Of a DNA stretch of 64,000 nt, positions 49,097 through 57,113 are shown piece by piece. The position numbers and the translations under genes were made by a program. Positions within the stretch are counted from its first letter, which is position 1, and each line of letters opens with the position of its first letter. Under the pieces are notes generated by a model. That model ran no database searches, had not been told where the DNA came from, and saw only the letters and a list, made by a program, of their open reading frames with translations. The DNA lies in contig NZ_JBQOUY010000004.1 of the NCBI RefSeq assembly GCF_052216985.1, positions 84,479 through 148,478 of the forward strand, in the 5' to 3' direction. This DNA is from Acidaminococcus fermentans_A (GTDB lineage Bacteria; Bacillota; Negativicutes; Acidaminococcales; Acidaminococcaceae).

Positions 49097-50434
49097 GTGG
49101 AGATTACGGATAAGGAAGCATTGAAACAAAAAGTGTTCAAGATGATCGACGATTCTGCACAGGAACTGCAGGATTATGCAGCAGATGTGGCTTCTGAGCC
49201 GGAATTCGGCTTCAAAGAATTCAAGACTTCTGCAAAACTGGCAGCACAGTTCGACAAACTGGGAATCCCCTATCGCAAGGGTATGGCCATCACAGCCGTC
49301 AAAGGGGTGCTGAAGGGCGGGAAACCCGGCCCTACCATCGCCATCCTGGGTGAATTGGATGCCATCGGCTGTCCGGATCATCCCAAAGCGGATCCGGATA
49401 CAGGGGCTGCTCATGCCTGCGGCCATCACATGCAGCAGTCTTCCATGCTGGCAGCTGCCTACGGGCTGGCCAAGACCGGGGTTATGAAGGATTTGTGCGG
49501 TAATGTGGTGTTCTTCGGGGTGCCGGCGGAAGAATACGTCCAGATTGCTTACCGGAAAAAGCTGCGGAAGGAGGGGAAGCTCCATTTTCTCCATGGAAAA
49601 GGAGAATTGATCTATGAAGGGGAATTCGATGGCATCGACATGGCCATGATGATCCATTCCCAGAAAAAGACTCCGGAGCCGGTGGTGGCCATTGGCACCA
49701 GCAGCAACGGATTCATCGGCAAGACCATCCAGTATGTGGGGAAAGCCGCTCATGCTGCTGATGCTCCGGACCAGGGAATTAACGCCTTGAATGCTGCTAT
49801 GCTGGGAATCATGGGAATCAATGCCCTGCGGGAGACTTTCCGGGATGACGATGCTATTCGGGTCCATCCCATCATCACCAAAGGCGGGGATCTGGTGAAC
49901 AATGTGCCCGACGATGTGCGGATCGAGACCTATGTCCGGGCCAAGACCATGGAAGCCATCGATCGGACCAACGCCAAGGTAGATGCAGCTCTGAAAGCCG
50001 GGGGAGCGGCCATCGGTGCCAAGGTGAACATCGATACCCTGCCCGGCCAGTTGCCTCTCATCTGCAACCAGGAAATGAATGAACTGTTCGTCCACAATGC
50101 CCAGGAAGCGTTCCCAGCGGTGAAGATCACCAATGCCGGTCATTTCAGTGCTTCCACGGACATGGGAGATGTATCCCATCTGATGCCGGCCATCCATCCG
50201 TTCATTGGTGGGGTGGATGGATTGCTCCACGGACCGGATTTCAAAGTGGTGGATTTCAAGGCAGCAGCTTTGCTGCCCGGGAAAGCCTTTGCCGGCATGG
50301 TCATCGACCTGTTGAGCGACGATGCCAAGGAAGCCAAAAAGATACTGAAAGATTTCAAACCGGCGCTTACCAAAGAACAGTACATTGCCAAACTGGACAG
50401 CTATTTCAGCGAGGAGGAACCCGACCATGATTAA
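49097..50434 (+). CDS. M20-family amidohydrolase/peptidase
   Basis: This 445-residue metallohydrolase has GAAHACGHHMQQ near 97-108 (metal-binding histidine segment), a VPAEEY segment (catalytic Glu pair) near 143-148 and a dimerisation domain around GKAAHAADAPDQGINAL. This is the aminoacylase/AbgB-like branch that splits amide-linked amino acids. The start is uncertain: GTG 49097 lies directly against AGGGGA, too close for an RBS, while TTG 49121 follows AAGGAAG at a better distance. Two small membrane proteins follow and overlap it, so it may process what they import. Confidence 0.85.
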   Translation: MEITDKEALKQKVFKMIDDSAQELQDYAADVASEPEFGFKEFKTSAKLAAQFDKLGIPYRKGMAITAVKGVLKGGKPGPTIAILGELDAIGCPDHPKADPDTGAAHACGHHMQQSSMLAAAYGLAKTGVMKDLCGNVVFFGVPAEEYVQIAYRKKLRKEGKLHFLHGKGELIYEGEFDGIDMAMMIHSQKKTPEPVVAIGTSSNGFIGKTIQYVGKAAHAADAPDQGINALNAAMLGIMGINALRETFRDDDAIRVHPIITKGGDLVNNVPDDVRIETYVRAKTMEAIDRTNAKVDAALKAGGAAIGAKVNIDTLPGQLPLICNQEMNELFVHNAQEAFPAVKITNAGHFSASTDMGDVSHLMPAIHPFIGGVDGLLHGPDFKVVDFKAAALLPGKAFAGMVIDLLSDDAKEAKKILKDFKPALTKEQYIAKLDSYFSEEEPDHD

Positions 50435-51227
50435 CTGGAAACTGCATATTACGGCTATGGCCCTGGTAGTCATTGCAGAACTGATCGGCATCAAGTCCTT
50501 CAGCCTGGGGCCGGGGAAAGTGGTATTCGTCCCCATGCTCTATGCCTTGATCTTGGGGATTCTGACCACTCCTAACTTTTTCAAACTGTCCAAGCAGAAG
50601 GATATGGAAGACGCTGGGTCCCTGGTAGGCATCACCCTGATGCTGCTTATGGCCCGGTACGGGACCTTGGTAGGACCTACCCTGCCGAAAATCATCAGCG
50701 CCAGCCCTGCCCTGATCCTCCAGGAATTCGGGAACCTGGGGACGGTGTTCTTGGGAGTGCCTCTAGCGGTGGCCTTCGGACTGAAACGGGAGACCATCGG
50801 TGCGGCCCATTCCATCGCTCGGGAACCCAATGTGGCCCTGATCGGTGAAAAATACGGCTTGGATACCCCGGAAGGCCGGGGTGTCATGAGCGTGTACATT
50901 GCAGGGACTGTCTGTGGCACCGTGTTTTTCGGGATCATGGCTTCCTTCCTAGCTGCTCTGAAGGTCTTCCATCCCTATTCTCTGGCCATGGCTTCCGGGG
51001 TGGGGAGCGCCAGCATGATGTCCGCTTCCCTGGGGACACTCACCGTCATGTATCCGGAAATGGCTGACCAGCTGGCTGCTTTTGCTACCGCTTCCAATAT
51101 GCTTTCCGGTCTGGACGGGGTGTATATGGCCGTGTTCCTGGCCCTGCCCATAACGGAATGGCTCTATAAGAAATGCTGCATCATCAAATACGGTCATGTA
51201 CTGACCAAAGAGGAGGAAGGAAAATGA
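50427..51227 (+). CDS. DUF3100 membrane protein
   Basis: This 266-residue protein has about seven to eight hydrophobic segments and fits the DUF3100 family. A REPNVALIGEKYGLDTPEGRGVMSVYI region and GVGSASMMSASLGTL are the most characteristic parts. I chose the ATG at 50427, preceded by GAGGAGGAA, which overlaps the end of the M20 gene by 8 bp. Translational coupling to the hydrolase and to the next membrane protein suggests a two-part transporter for the hydrolase's substrate; this is inference. Confidence 0.8.
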   Translation: MINWKLHITAMALVVIAELIGIKSFSLGPGKVVFVPMLYALILGILTTPNFFKLSKQKDMEDAGSLVGITLMLLMARYGTLVGPTLPKIISASPALILQEFGNLGTVFLGVPLAVAFGLKRETIGAAHSIAREPNVALIGEKYGLDTPEGRGVMSVYIAGTVCGTVFFGIMASFLAALKVFHPYSLAMASGVGSASMMSASLGTLTVMYPEMADQLAAFATASNMLSGLDGVYMAVFLALPITEWLYKKCCIIKYGHVLTKEEEGK

Positions 51228-51679
51228 GAACGTTTACCTTGCCTGAAACCACGCTGGTCCTCATCATCACGGCTTTCCTTTCTTTGGTGGCCAATGCTCT
51301 TTCCAGCAATATTCCTTTTCTGGACGCTGTACCCGGTATGTTGATCCTGATTGCCATCTCATTGGCGGGGATCATTGCCGCCCGGGTGCTCCCCGGTGGC
51401 ATCCCGGCAGTGGCTTATATCACAACCTTGGGTTGTATCCTGACTTATCCCGGGTTCCCCGGTTCGGAAATCGTCAATATGTACATGAAGAAAGTGGGCT
51501 TCCTGGCCCTGTGTACGCCGATCCTGGCTTATGCAGGAATTTCCATCGGGAAGGATATGGATGCCTTTAAGAAAACGGGCTGGCGGATCGTGGTCCTGGC
51601 CTGTGTGATCTTCATCGGCACCTATCTGGGTTCGGCTGTCATCGCCGAAGTGATCCTGAAGGCGCTGGGACAGATTTAA
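51224..51679 (+). CDS. Small membrane protein, partner of DUF3100
   Basis: This 151-residue protein has four to five hydrophobic segments and no domain I can name with certainty. The start ATG at 51224 overlaps the DUF3100 stop by 4 bp and follows GAGGAAGGAAA. Such a tight pair of membrane proteins behind an M20 hydrolase looks like one split transporter. Confidence 0.75.
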   Translation: MRTFTLPETTLVLIITAFLSLVANALSSNIPFLDAVPGMLILIAISLAGIIAARVLPGGIPAVAYITTLGCILTYPGFPGSEIVNMYMKKVGFLALCTPILAYAGISIGKDMDAFKKTGWRIVVLACVIFIGTYLGSAVIAEVILKALGQI

Positions 51680-51691
51680 AAAAATAAAAGA

Positions 51692-51732
51692 TAAGGGCTG
51701 CTGCATGGCGCAACAGCCCTTATTTTTTTCTT
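51692..51732. terminator. Bidirectional terminator (M20 operon / thiC)
   Basis: AAGGGCTGCTGC pairs with GCAACAGCCCTT (one mismatch) and T runs flank both sides. It is a variant of the GTTGC stem family. Confidence 0.85.
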
Positions 51733-53039
51733 TATTGATTTTTCTTCGCTTTTACTTCATCCATGTATTCGTTCATGATCTTGACGGCACAGTAGTCGCC
51801 ACACATAGAGCAGTATTCTTCACTGCTCTTGTTCTTGGCGGCTCGGATGGCCTTGGCTTTGACCGGATCAATGGCCAGGCTCAGCTGTTTGTCCCAATCC
51901 AGCACCTTCCGGGCTTTGGCCATGGCCAGATCCTGGGCTACAGCGGAAGGCAATCCTTTGGCCACGTCAGCGGCATGCCCGGCGATTCGGGCAGCGACTA
52001 CCCCTTCCCGGACGTCATTGATGTCCGGCAGTCCCAGGTGTTCAGCGGGAGTCACATAGCACAGGAAGTTGGCGCCGGTGAAGGCAGCCAGGGTACCGCC
52101 GATGGCGGAAGTGATATGATCGTAGCCGGGAGCGATATCCGTGACCAGAGGCCCCAACACATAGAAAGGCGCTCCATGGCAGATCCGTTTCTGGAGCTGC
52201 ATATTGGTGGCAATCTGGTTGTAGGGGACGTGGCCCGGGCCTTCCACCATGACCTGGACTCCTTTGGCCCAAGCCCGCTGGGTCAGTTCGCCCAGGTTCA
52301 GCAGTTCCTGGATCTGGGTCCGGTCCGTGGCGTCTGCCAGGCAGCCAGGACGGCAGCCGTCACCCAGGCTGATGGTCACATCGTATTTGGCACAGATGTC
52401 CAGGATCTCATCATAGAATTCGTAGAAGGGGTTTTCTTTGCCGTTGTGGAGCATCCAGCCAGACAGGAAAGAACCGCCCCGGCTGACGATATCCATTTCC
52501 CGGCCTTCGCTGATCAAGTTGTGGAGGCACTGGCGGGTGAGGCCGCAATGCATGGTCATGAAATCCGCCCCGTCTTTGGCCTGCTGTTCCACTACGGTGA
52601 AGATATCGTTCTTGTCCATTTCCGTTACTTTGCCATGGGCTTTGATGGCCTGGACAGTAGCCTGGTAGATGGGCACCGTTCCCACCATGACGGTGGAGTG
52701 CTCGATGATGGCTTTCCGGGATGCATCGATGTTGTTGCCGGTGGAAAGATCCATGACGGCATCGGCCCCGGCGTCGATGGCCGCCTTCAGTTTGTCCAGT
52801 TCCGGAGCGGGATCCGGGAAAGCGGAAGAAGTACCGATATTGGCATTGACTTTGGTGGAAAGGCCTTCGCCCACTCCACGGGGAATCAGGTTCTTGTGGT
52901 TGATGTTGGCGGGGATGCAGATGGTGCCTTTGGCCACTCCATCCCGGATGAACTCAGGGGTTACCCCTTCCTGGCGGGCTACTTCCGCCATCTGGTCCGT
53001 GATTTTTCCCTGCAGTGCAGCTTGTCTTTGGGTCAGCAT
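51732..53039 (-). CDS. thiC: Phosphomethylpyrimidine synthase
   Basis: This 435-residue radical SAM enzyme converts aminoimidazole ribotide to HMP-phosphate for thiamine. Core segments are NANIGTSSAFPD, MDLSTGNNID, GDGCRPGCLAD and VEGPGHVPYNQIATN. The C-terminal cluster motif reads CSMCGDYC, that is C-x2-C-x3-C, one residue shorter than the C-x2-C-x4-C of the enterobacterial enzyme. Length fits the shorter clostridial/archaeal type. It is preceded by a TPP riboswitch and stands alone here. Confidence 0.96.
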   Translation of the reverse strand: MLTQRQAALQGKITDQMAEVARQEGVTPEFIRDGVAKGTICIPANINHKNLIPRGVGEGLSTKVNANIGTSSAFPDPAPELDKLKAAIDAGADAVMDLSTGNNIDASRKAIIEHSTVMVGTVPIYQATVQAIKAHGKVTEMDKNDIFTVVEQQAKDGADFMTMHCGLTRQCLHNLISEGREMDIVSRGGSFLSGWMLHNGKENPFYEFYDEILDICAKYDVTISLGDGCRPGCLADATDRTQIQELLNLGELTQRAWAKGVQVMVEGPGHVPYNQIATNMQLQKRICHGAPFYVLGPLVTDIAPGYDHITSAIGGTLAAFTGANFLCYVTPAEHLGLPDINDVREGVVAARIAGHAADVAKGLPSAVAQDLAMAKARKVLDWDKQLSLAIDPVKAKAIRAAKNKSSEEYCSMCGDYCAVKIMNEYMDEVKAKKNQ

Positions 53040-53069
53040 AAAATGAATCCTCCTTCATGGGTATAACAA

Positions 53070-53102
53070 AAAGGCCGCTTCCCTGGGATGGAAAGCGGCC
53101 TG
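53070..53102 (-). terminator. Terminator of the TPP riboswitch expression platform
   Basis: AAGGCCGCTTCCC pairs with GGAAAGCGGCC-type sequence on the other side of TGGGAT. On the minus strand it ends in a T run about 25 bp before the thiC RBS. Confidence 0.85.
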
Positions 53103-53103
53103 A

Positions 53104-53198
53104 CAAAACAGCCTTACCACTTTCCTTCGGCGGTATTAACCGCATCAGGTTCAAAGGGTCGACCGTCAGGTCTCTCAGCGATAGCGCCCCTAGTGATA
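53104..53198 (-). promoter_or_regulatory. TPP riboswitch (THI element) of thiC
   Basis: On the minus strand the aptamer shows CTAGGGGCGC, GCTGAGAGACC, then ACCCTTTGAACCTGATGCGG and GGAAAGTGG, the conserved parts of a TPP aptamer. The terminator at 53070-53102 follows. Bound thiamine pyrophosphate should favour the terminator and switch thiC off. Confidence 0.95.
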
Positions 53199-53308
53199 TT
53201 TCAACTTTAACAAAAAAACGAAAAGAATGCAACCGGAAATTTTGCAGGGAAAGTTACAAGTAGTTAGACAATTCATAATAAATTGTCTACAAATAACAAA
53301 AAATTTAT

Positions 53309-53337
53309 TTGAGATTCTGTTCATTTTGATATATAAT
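53309..53337 (+). promoter_or_regulatory. nifJ: Promoter of the pyruvate:ferredoxin oxidoreductase gene
   Basis: TTGAGA (53309-53314) and TATAAT (53332-53337) are separated by 17 bp. The leader to the start codon is about 65 nt. Confidence 0.8.
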
Positions 53338-53410
53338 GATAGACGACTAGGGGGACTATGGAAGTCTTACTATCGTAGTCAGTATCTCTTAGAAAGAGGG
53401 GCTATTAAAA

Positions 53411-56400
53411 ATGAAAAAAATGAAGACAATGGATGGCAACACCGCGGCCGCATATGCTTCTTATGCGTTTACGGAAGTTGCAGCGATCTACCCGATCACT
53501 CCTTCTTCTCCTATGGCAGAAGCAAGTGATGAATGGGCTTCTCATGGTAAGAAGAACATTTTCGATCGCCCGGTACAAATCATGGAAATGCAGTCTGAAG
53601 CAGGTGCTGCCGGTGCTGTGCACGGCTCTCTGTCTTCCGGTGCTCTGACCACGACTTATACTGCATCCCAGGGCTTGCTGCTGATGATCCCGAACATGTA
53701 CAAAATCGCCGGTGAACTGCTGCCTGCAGTATTCGACGTAGCTGCCCGCTGCGTTGCCACCAGCTCTCTGAACATCTTCGGTGACCACAGTGACGTCATG
53801 GCTGCACGTCAGACCGGTTTCGCTATGCTGGCTGAAAGCGGCGTCCAGGAAGTTATGGACCTGACTGCAGTTGCTCATCTGTCCGCTATCAAAGGCCATG
53901 TTCCTTTCCTGAACTTCTTTGATGGGTTCCGTACTTCTCACGAAATCCAGAAGATCGAACTGCTGGACTATGAAGACCTGAAAAAACTGGTCGACTACGA
54001 TGAACTGAAGAAATTCCGTGAAAATGCGCTGAACCCGGATCATCCTGTGATCCGCGGCACCAACCAAAACCCGGATATCGACTTCCAGACCCGTGAAGCC
54101 GTCAACAAATACTATCTGGCTCTGCCGGAAATCGTTGAAGGCTATATGAACGAAATCAGCAAACTGACCGGCCGTGACTACAAGCTGTTCAACTACACCG
54201 GTGCTCCCGATGCTGAAAACGTTGTTGTCATCATGGGCAGCGGCGCTCAGACCGTTGAAGAAGTTGTCAAACTGCTGGTTGCTGAAGGCGAAAAGGTCGG
54301 CGTCGTGAACGTCCACCTGTATCGTCCGTTCTCCGAAAAACACTTCTTCGAAGCTATGCCGAAGACTGTGAAACGGATCGCTGTCCTGGATCGGACCAAG
54401 GAACCTGGTTCCAACGGTGAACCTCTGTACCTGGATGTCCGTGATATGTTCTACAACAAGGCTGAACGGCCTCTGATCGTCGGCGGCCGCTATGGCCTGG
54501 GCTCCAAGGAATTCTATCCTGGCGATGTCCTGGCTGTGTTCGACAACCTGAAGGCTGCTGAACCCAAAGACCACTTCACCGTAGGCATTGTGGATGATGT
54601 GACCAACACCTCCCTGGCAAAAGAAAAGACCCTGGATATCACCCCGAAAGGGACCGTATCCTGCAAGTTCTGGGGCCTGGGATCCGATGGTACCGTTGGT
54701 GCCAACAAGATGGCCATCAAGATCATCGGCGATAAAACCGACATGTACGCTCAGGGCTACTTCGCTTACGACTCCAAGAAGTCCGGCGGTATCACCGTAT
54801 CCCACCTGCGTTTCGGCCATACGCCGATCCATATGCCGTTCCTGATCAACTATGCTGACTATGTAGCTGTGCACAATCCTTCTTATGTACATCGTTACAA
54901 TGTAGCCAACGGCCTGAAAAAAGGCGGCGTATTCCTGCTGAACTGCCCTTGGACTGTTGAAGAACTGGATAAGGAACTGCCTGGCCAGCTGAAACGCTAC
55001 CTGGCTGTGAACGATATCCAATTCTACACCATCGATGCTGTGAAGATCGCTTCCGACATCGGTCTGGGCGGCCGGATCAACATGATCATGCAGTCCGCAT
55101 TCTTCAAACTGGCTAACGTCATCCCCGTGGAAGACGCTGTGAAGTACCTGAAAGAATCCATCGTCGCTTCCTATGGCAAGAAAGGCCAGAAGGTCGTCGA
55201 CATGAACAACGCTGCTGTGGATCAGGGCGTCAACGCCATCAAGAAGATCGACATCCCTGCTGAATGGGCTAATGCTCAGGATGAACCGCTGTACAAGAAG
55301 ATCGGCAACGATTTCTATGACAATATCATGATCCCCATGACGGAACAAGAAGGCGACAGCCTGCCGGTCAGCACCCTGATGGGCCAGGCCAATGGTACCT
55401 TCCCGTCCGGTACTGCTGCTCTGGAAAAACGCGGTATTGCCATCAACGTTCCTGAATGGAACATTGAAAACTGCATCCAGTGCAACCAGTGCGCCATCAT
55501 GTGCCCGCATGCTGCTATCCGTCCGTTCCTGCTGACTGACGAAGAAGTCAAGAACGCTCCGGAAGGCCTGAAGACCAAACCGGCTCTGGGTGCAAAAGGC
55601 CTGAACTTCTGCATCACCGTGAGCCCCATGGACTGCCAAGGCTGCTCCAACTGCGTGGATGCCTGCCCGGGCATGAGAGGCAACAAGGCTCTGGCCATGA
55701 AACCTTTCGCTACCCAGGAAGGCCGTGCTCCCATCTGGGATTATGTGGTCAACAAGGTTGCTCCGAAAGCCAACCCCATGTCCACTGCTACTGTCAAGGG
55801 CTCTCAGTTCGAACAGCCCCTGCTGGAATTCTCCGGTGCCTGCGCTGGCTGCGGCGAAACCCCGTATGCCAAACTGGTTACCCAGCTGGTCGGTGACCGC
55901 ATGATGATCGCCAACGCTACCGGCTGCTCCTCCATTTGGGCTGCCGCTGCTCCTTCCATGCCGTACACCACCAACCATAAAGGCCATGGTCCTGCTTGGT
56001 CCAACTCCCTGTTCGAAGACAACGCTGAATTCGGTCTGGGCATGTATCTGGGCGTAAAGGCTGTCCGGGATCGTCTGGTAGACGAAATGAAGGCTGCTGA
56101 AGCTGTTGCTTCCGCTGACCTGAAGGCTGCCATGGAAGACTGGATCGCCAACAAGGACGAAGGCGAAGGCTCTCGTGCCCGCGCTGAAAAGCTGGAAGCA
56201 CTGCTGGAAGCTGAAAAAGCCGGCAAACCGGAACTGGAAAAACTGTATGAATCCAAACAGTTCTTCGTGAAACGTTCTCAGTGGATCTTCGGCGGCGACG
56301 GCTGGTCCTACGATATCGGTTACGGCGGACTGGATCACGTACTGGCCTCCGGCGATGATGTAAACGTGATGGTATTCGATACCGAAGTTTACTCCAACAC

Positions 56401-56926
56401 CGGCGGACAATCCTCCAAGTCCACTCCTGAAGCAGCTGTTGCTCAGTTCGCTGCTTCCGGTAAACGCACCAAGAAGAAGGACCTGGGCATGATGGCTATG
56501 ACCTATGGTTATGTCTATGTAGCTCAGATCAACCTGGGTGCTGATAAGAACCAGGCTCTGAAGGCCATCCGGGAAGCAGAAGCTTACCATGGTCCTTCCC
56601 TGATCATCTGCTACAGCCCCTGCATCAACCACGGCATCAAGAGAGGTATGAACCACTCCTTCCTGGAAGCCAAGGCTGCTGTTGACTGCGGTTACTGGAG
56701 CTGCTTCCGGTACAACCCGACCCTGAAGGCTGAAGGCAAGAAGTCCTTCTTCCTGGACAGCACCAAGACTCCGAACTTCGATGAATTCGAAAACTTCCTG
56801 AAGGGCGAAGTCCGGTATGCTTCCCTGGCCAAAGGGTTCCCTGACATTGCAGAAGATCTGTATGCCAAGACCAAGAAAGACGCTGAAGAACGTCTGGCTG
56901 GCTATGTAAAACTGGACGCTGAATAA
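53411..56926 (+). CDS. nifJ: Pyruvate:ferredoxin (flavodoxin) oxidoreductase
   Basis: This 1171-residue single-chain enzyme oxidises pyruvate to acetyl-CoA and CO2 and reduces ferredoxin. Domain order is as expected: N-terminal pyrimidine-binding domain (YPITPSSPM near 26-34), domain II and III, a 2x4Fe-4S ferredoxin domain with CIQCNQCAIMC and CQGCSNCVDAC (near 690-760), then the TPP-binding domain with GACAGCGETPY and GDGWSYDIGYGG, and a C-terminal extension. Codons are strongly biased to CGT, GCT, GTT and GGC, unlike the CGG/GCC/GTG style around it, as in very highly expressed genes. It is monocistronic with its own promoter and terminator. Confidence 0.97.
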   Translation: MKKMKTMDGNTAAAYASYAFTEVAAIYPITPSSPMAEASDEWASHGKKNIFDRPVQIMEMQSEAGAAGAVHGSLSSGALTTTYTASQGLLLMIPNMYKIAGELLPAVFDVAARCVATSSLNIFGDHSDVMAARQTGFAMLAESGVQEVMDLTAVAHLSAIKGHVPFLNFFDGFRTSHEIQKIELLDYEDLKKLVDYDELKKFRENALNPDHPVIRGTNQNPDIDFQTREAVNKYYLALPEIVEGYMNEISKLTGRDYKLFNYTGAPDAENVVVIMGSGAQTVEEVVKLLVAEGEKVGVVNVHLYRPFSEKHFFEAMPKTVKRIAVLDRTKEPGSNGEPLYLDVRDMFYNKAERPLIVGGRYGLGSKEFYPGDVLAVFDNLKAAEPKDHFTVGIVDDVTNTSLAKEKTLDITPKGTVSCKFWGLGSDGTVGANKMAIKIIGDKTDMYAQGYFAYDSKKSGGITVSHLRFGHTPIHMPFLINYADYVAVHNPSYVHRYNVANGLKKGGVFLLNCPWTVEELDKELPGQLKRYLAVNDIQFYTIDAVKIASDIGLGGRINMIMQSAFFKLANVIPVEDAVKYLKESIVASYGKKGQKVVDMNNAAVDQGVNAIKKIDIPAEWANAQDEPLYKKIGNDFYDNIMIPMTEQEGDSLPVSTLMGQANGTFPSGTAALEKRGIAINVPEWNIENCIQCNQCAIMCPHAAIRPFLLTDEEVKNAPEGLKTKPALGAKGLNFCITVSPMDCQGCSNCVDACPGMRGNKALAMKPFATQEGRAPIWDYVVNKVAPKANPMSTATVKGSQFEQPLLEFSGACAGCGETPYAKLVTQLVGDRMMIANATGCSSIWAAAAPSMPYTTNHKGHGPAWSNSLFEDNAEFGLGMYLGVKAVRDRLVDEMKAAEAVASADLKAAMEDWIANKDEGEGSRARAEKLEALLEAEKAGKPELEKLYESKQFFVKRSQWIFGGDGWSYDIGYGGLDHVLASGDDVNVMVFDTEVYSNTGGQSSKSTPEAAVAQFAASGKRTKKKDLGMMAMTYGYVYVAQINLGADKNQALKAIREAEAYHGPSLIICYSPCINHGIKRGMNHSFLEAKAAVDCGYWSCFRYNPTLKAEGKKSFFLDSTKTPNFDEFENFLKGEVRYASLAKGFPDIAEDLYAKTKKDAEERLAGYVKLDAE

Positions 56927-56941
56927 GCTTCATTTCTTCAA

Positions 56942-56977
56942 AATCTCCTGTCACGCAAGTGACAGGAGATTTTTTTG
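56942..56977 (+). terminator. Terminator after nifJ
   Basis: AATCTCCTGTCAC (56942-56954) is exactly complementary to GTGACAGGAGATT after a GCAA tetraloop, followed by TTTTTT. Confidence 0.92.
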
Positions 56978-57113
56978 CAGAAAAATGTTCAGAATGTTGC
57001 ATGTTTCTGCTTAGAACTGGTGTAAATCTTTGAGATGTGGTAGAATCAAGACGTATCACCATTCATTCGGCTTATGAGAACAATTGAAAACGCAAACTGC
57101 GGAGGAGATTATC

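Noticed and set aside
53405..56656. 1083-codon minus-strand frame opposite PFOR
   Set aside because: It is a shadow of the strongly biased nifJ codons, with no RBS and no recognisable domain.
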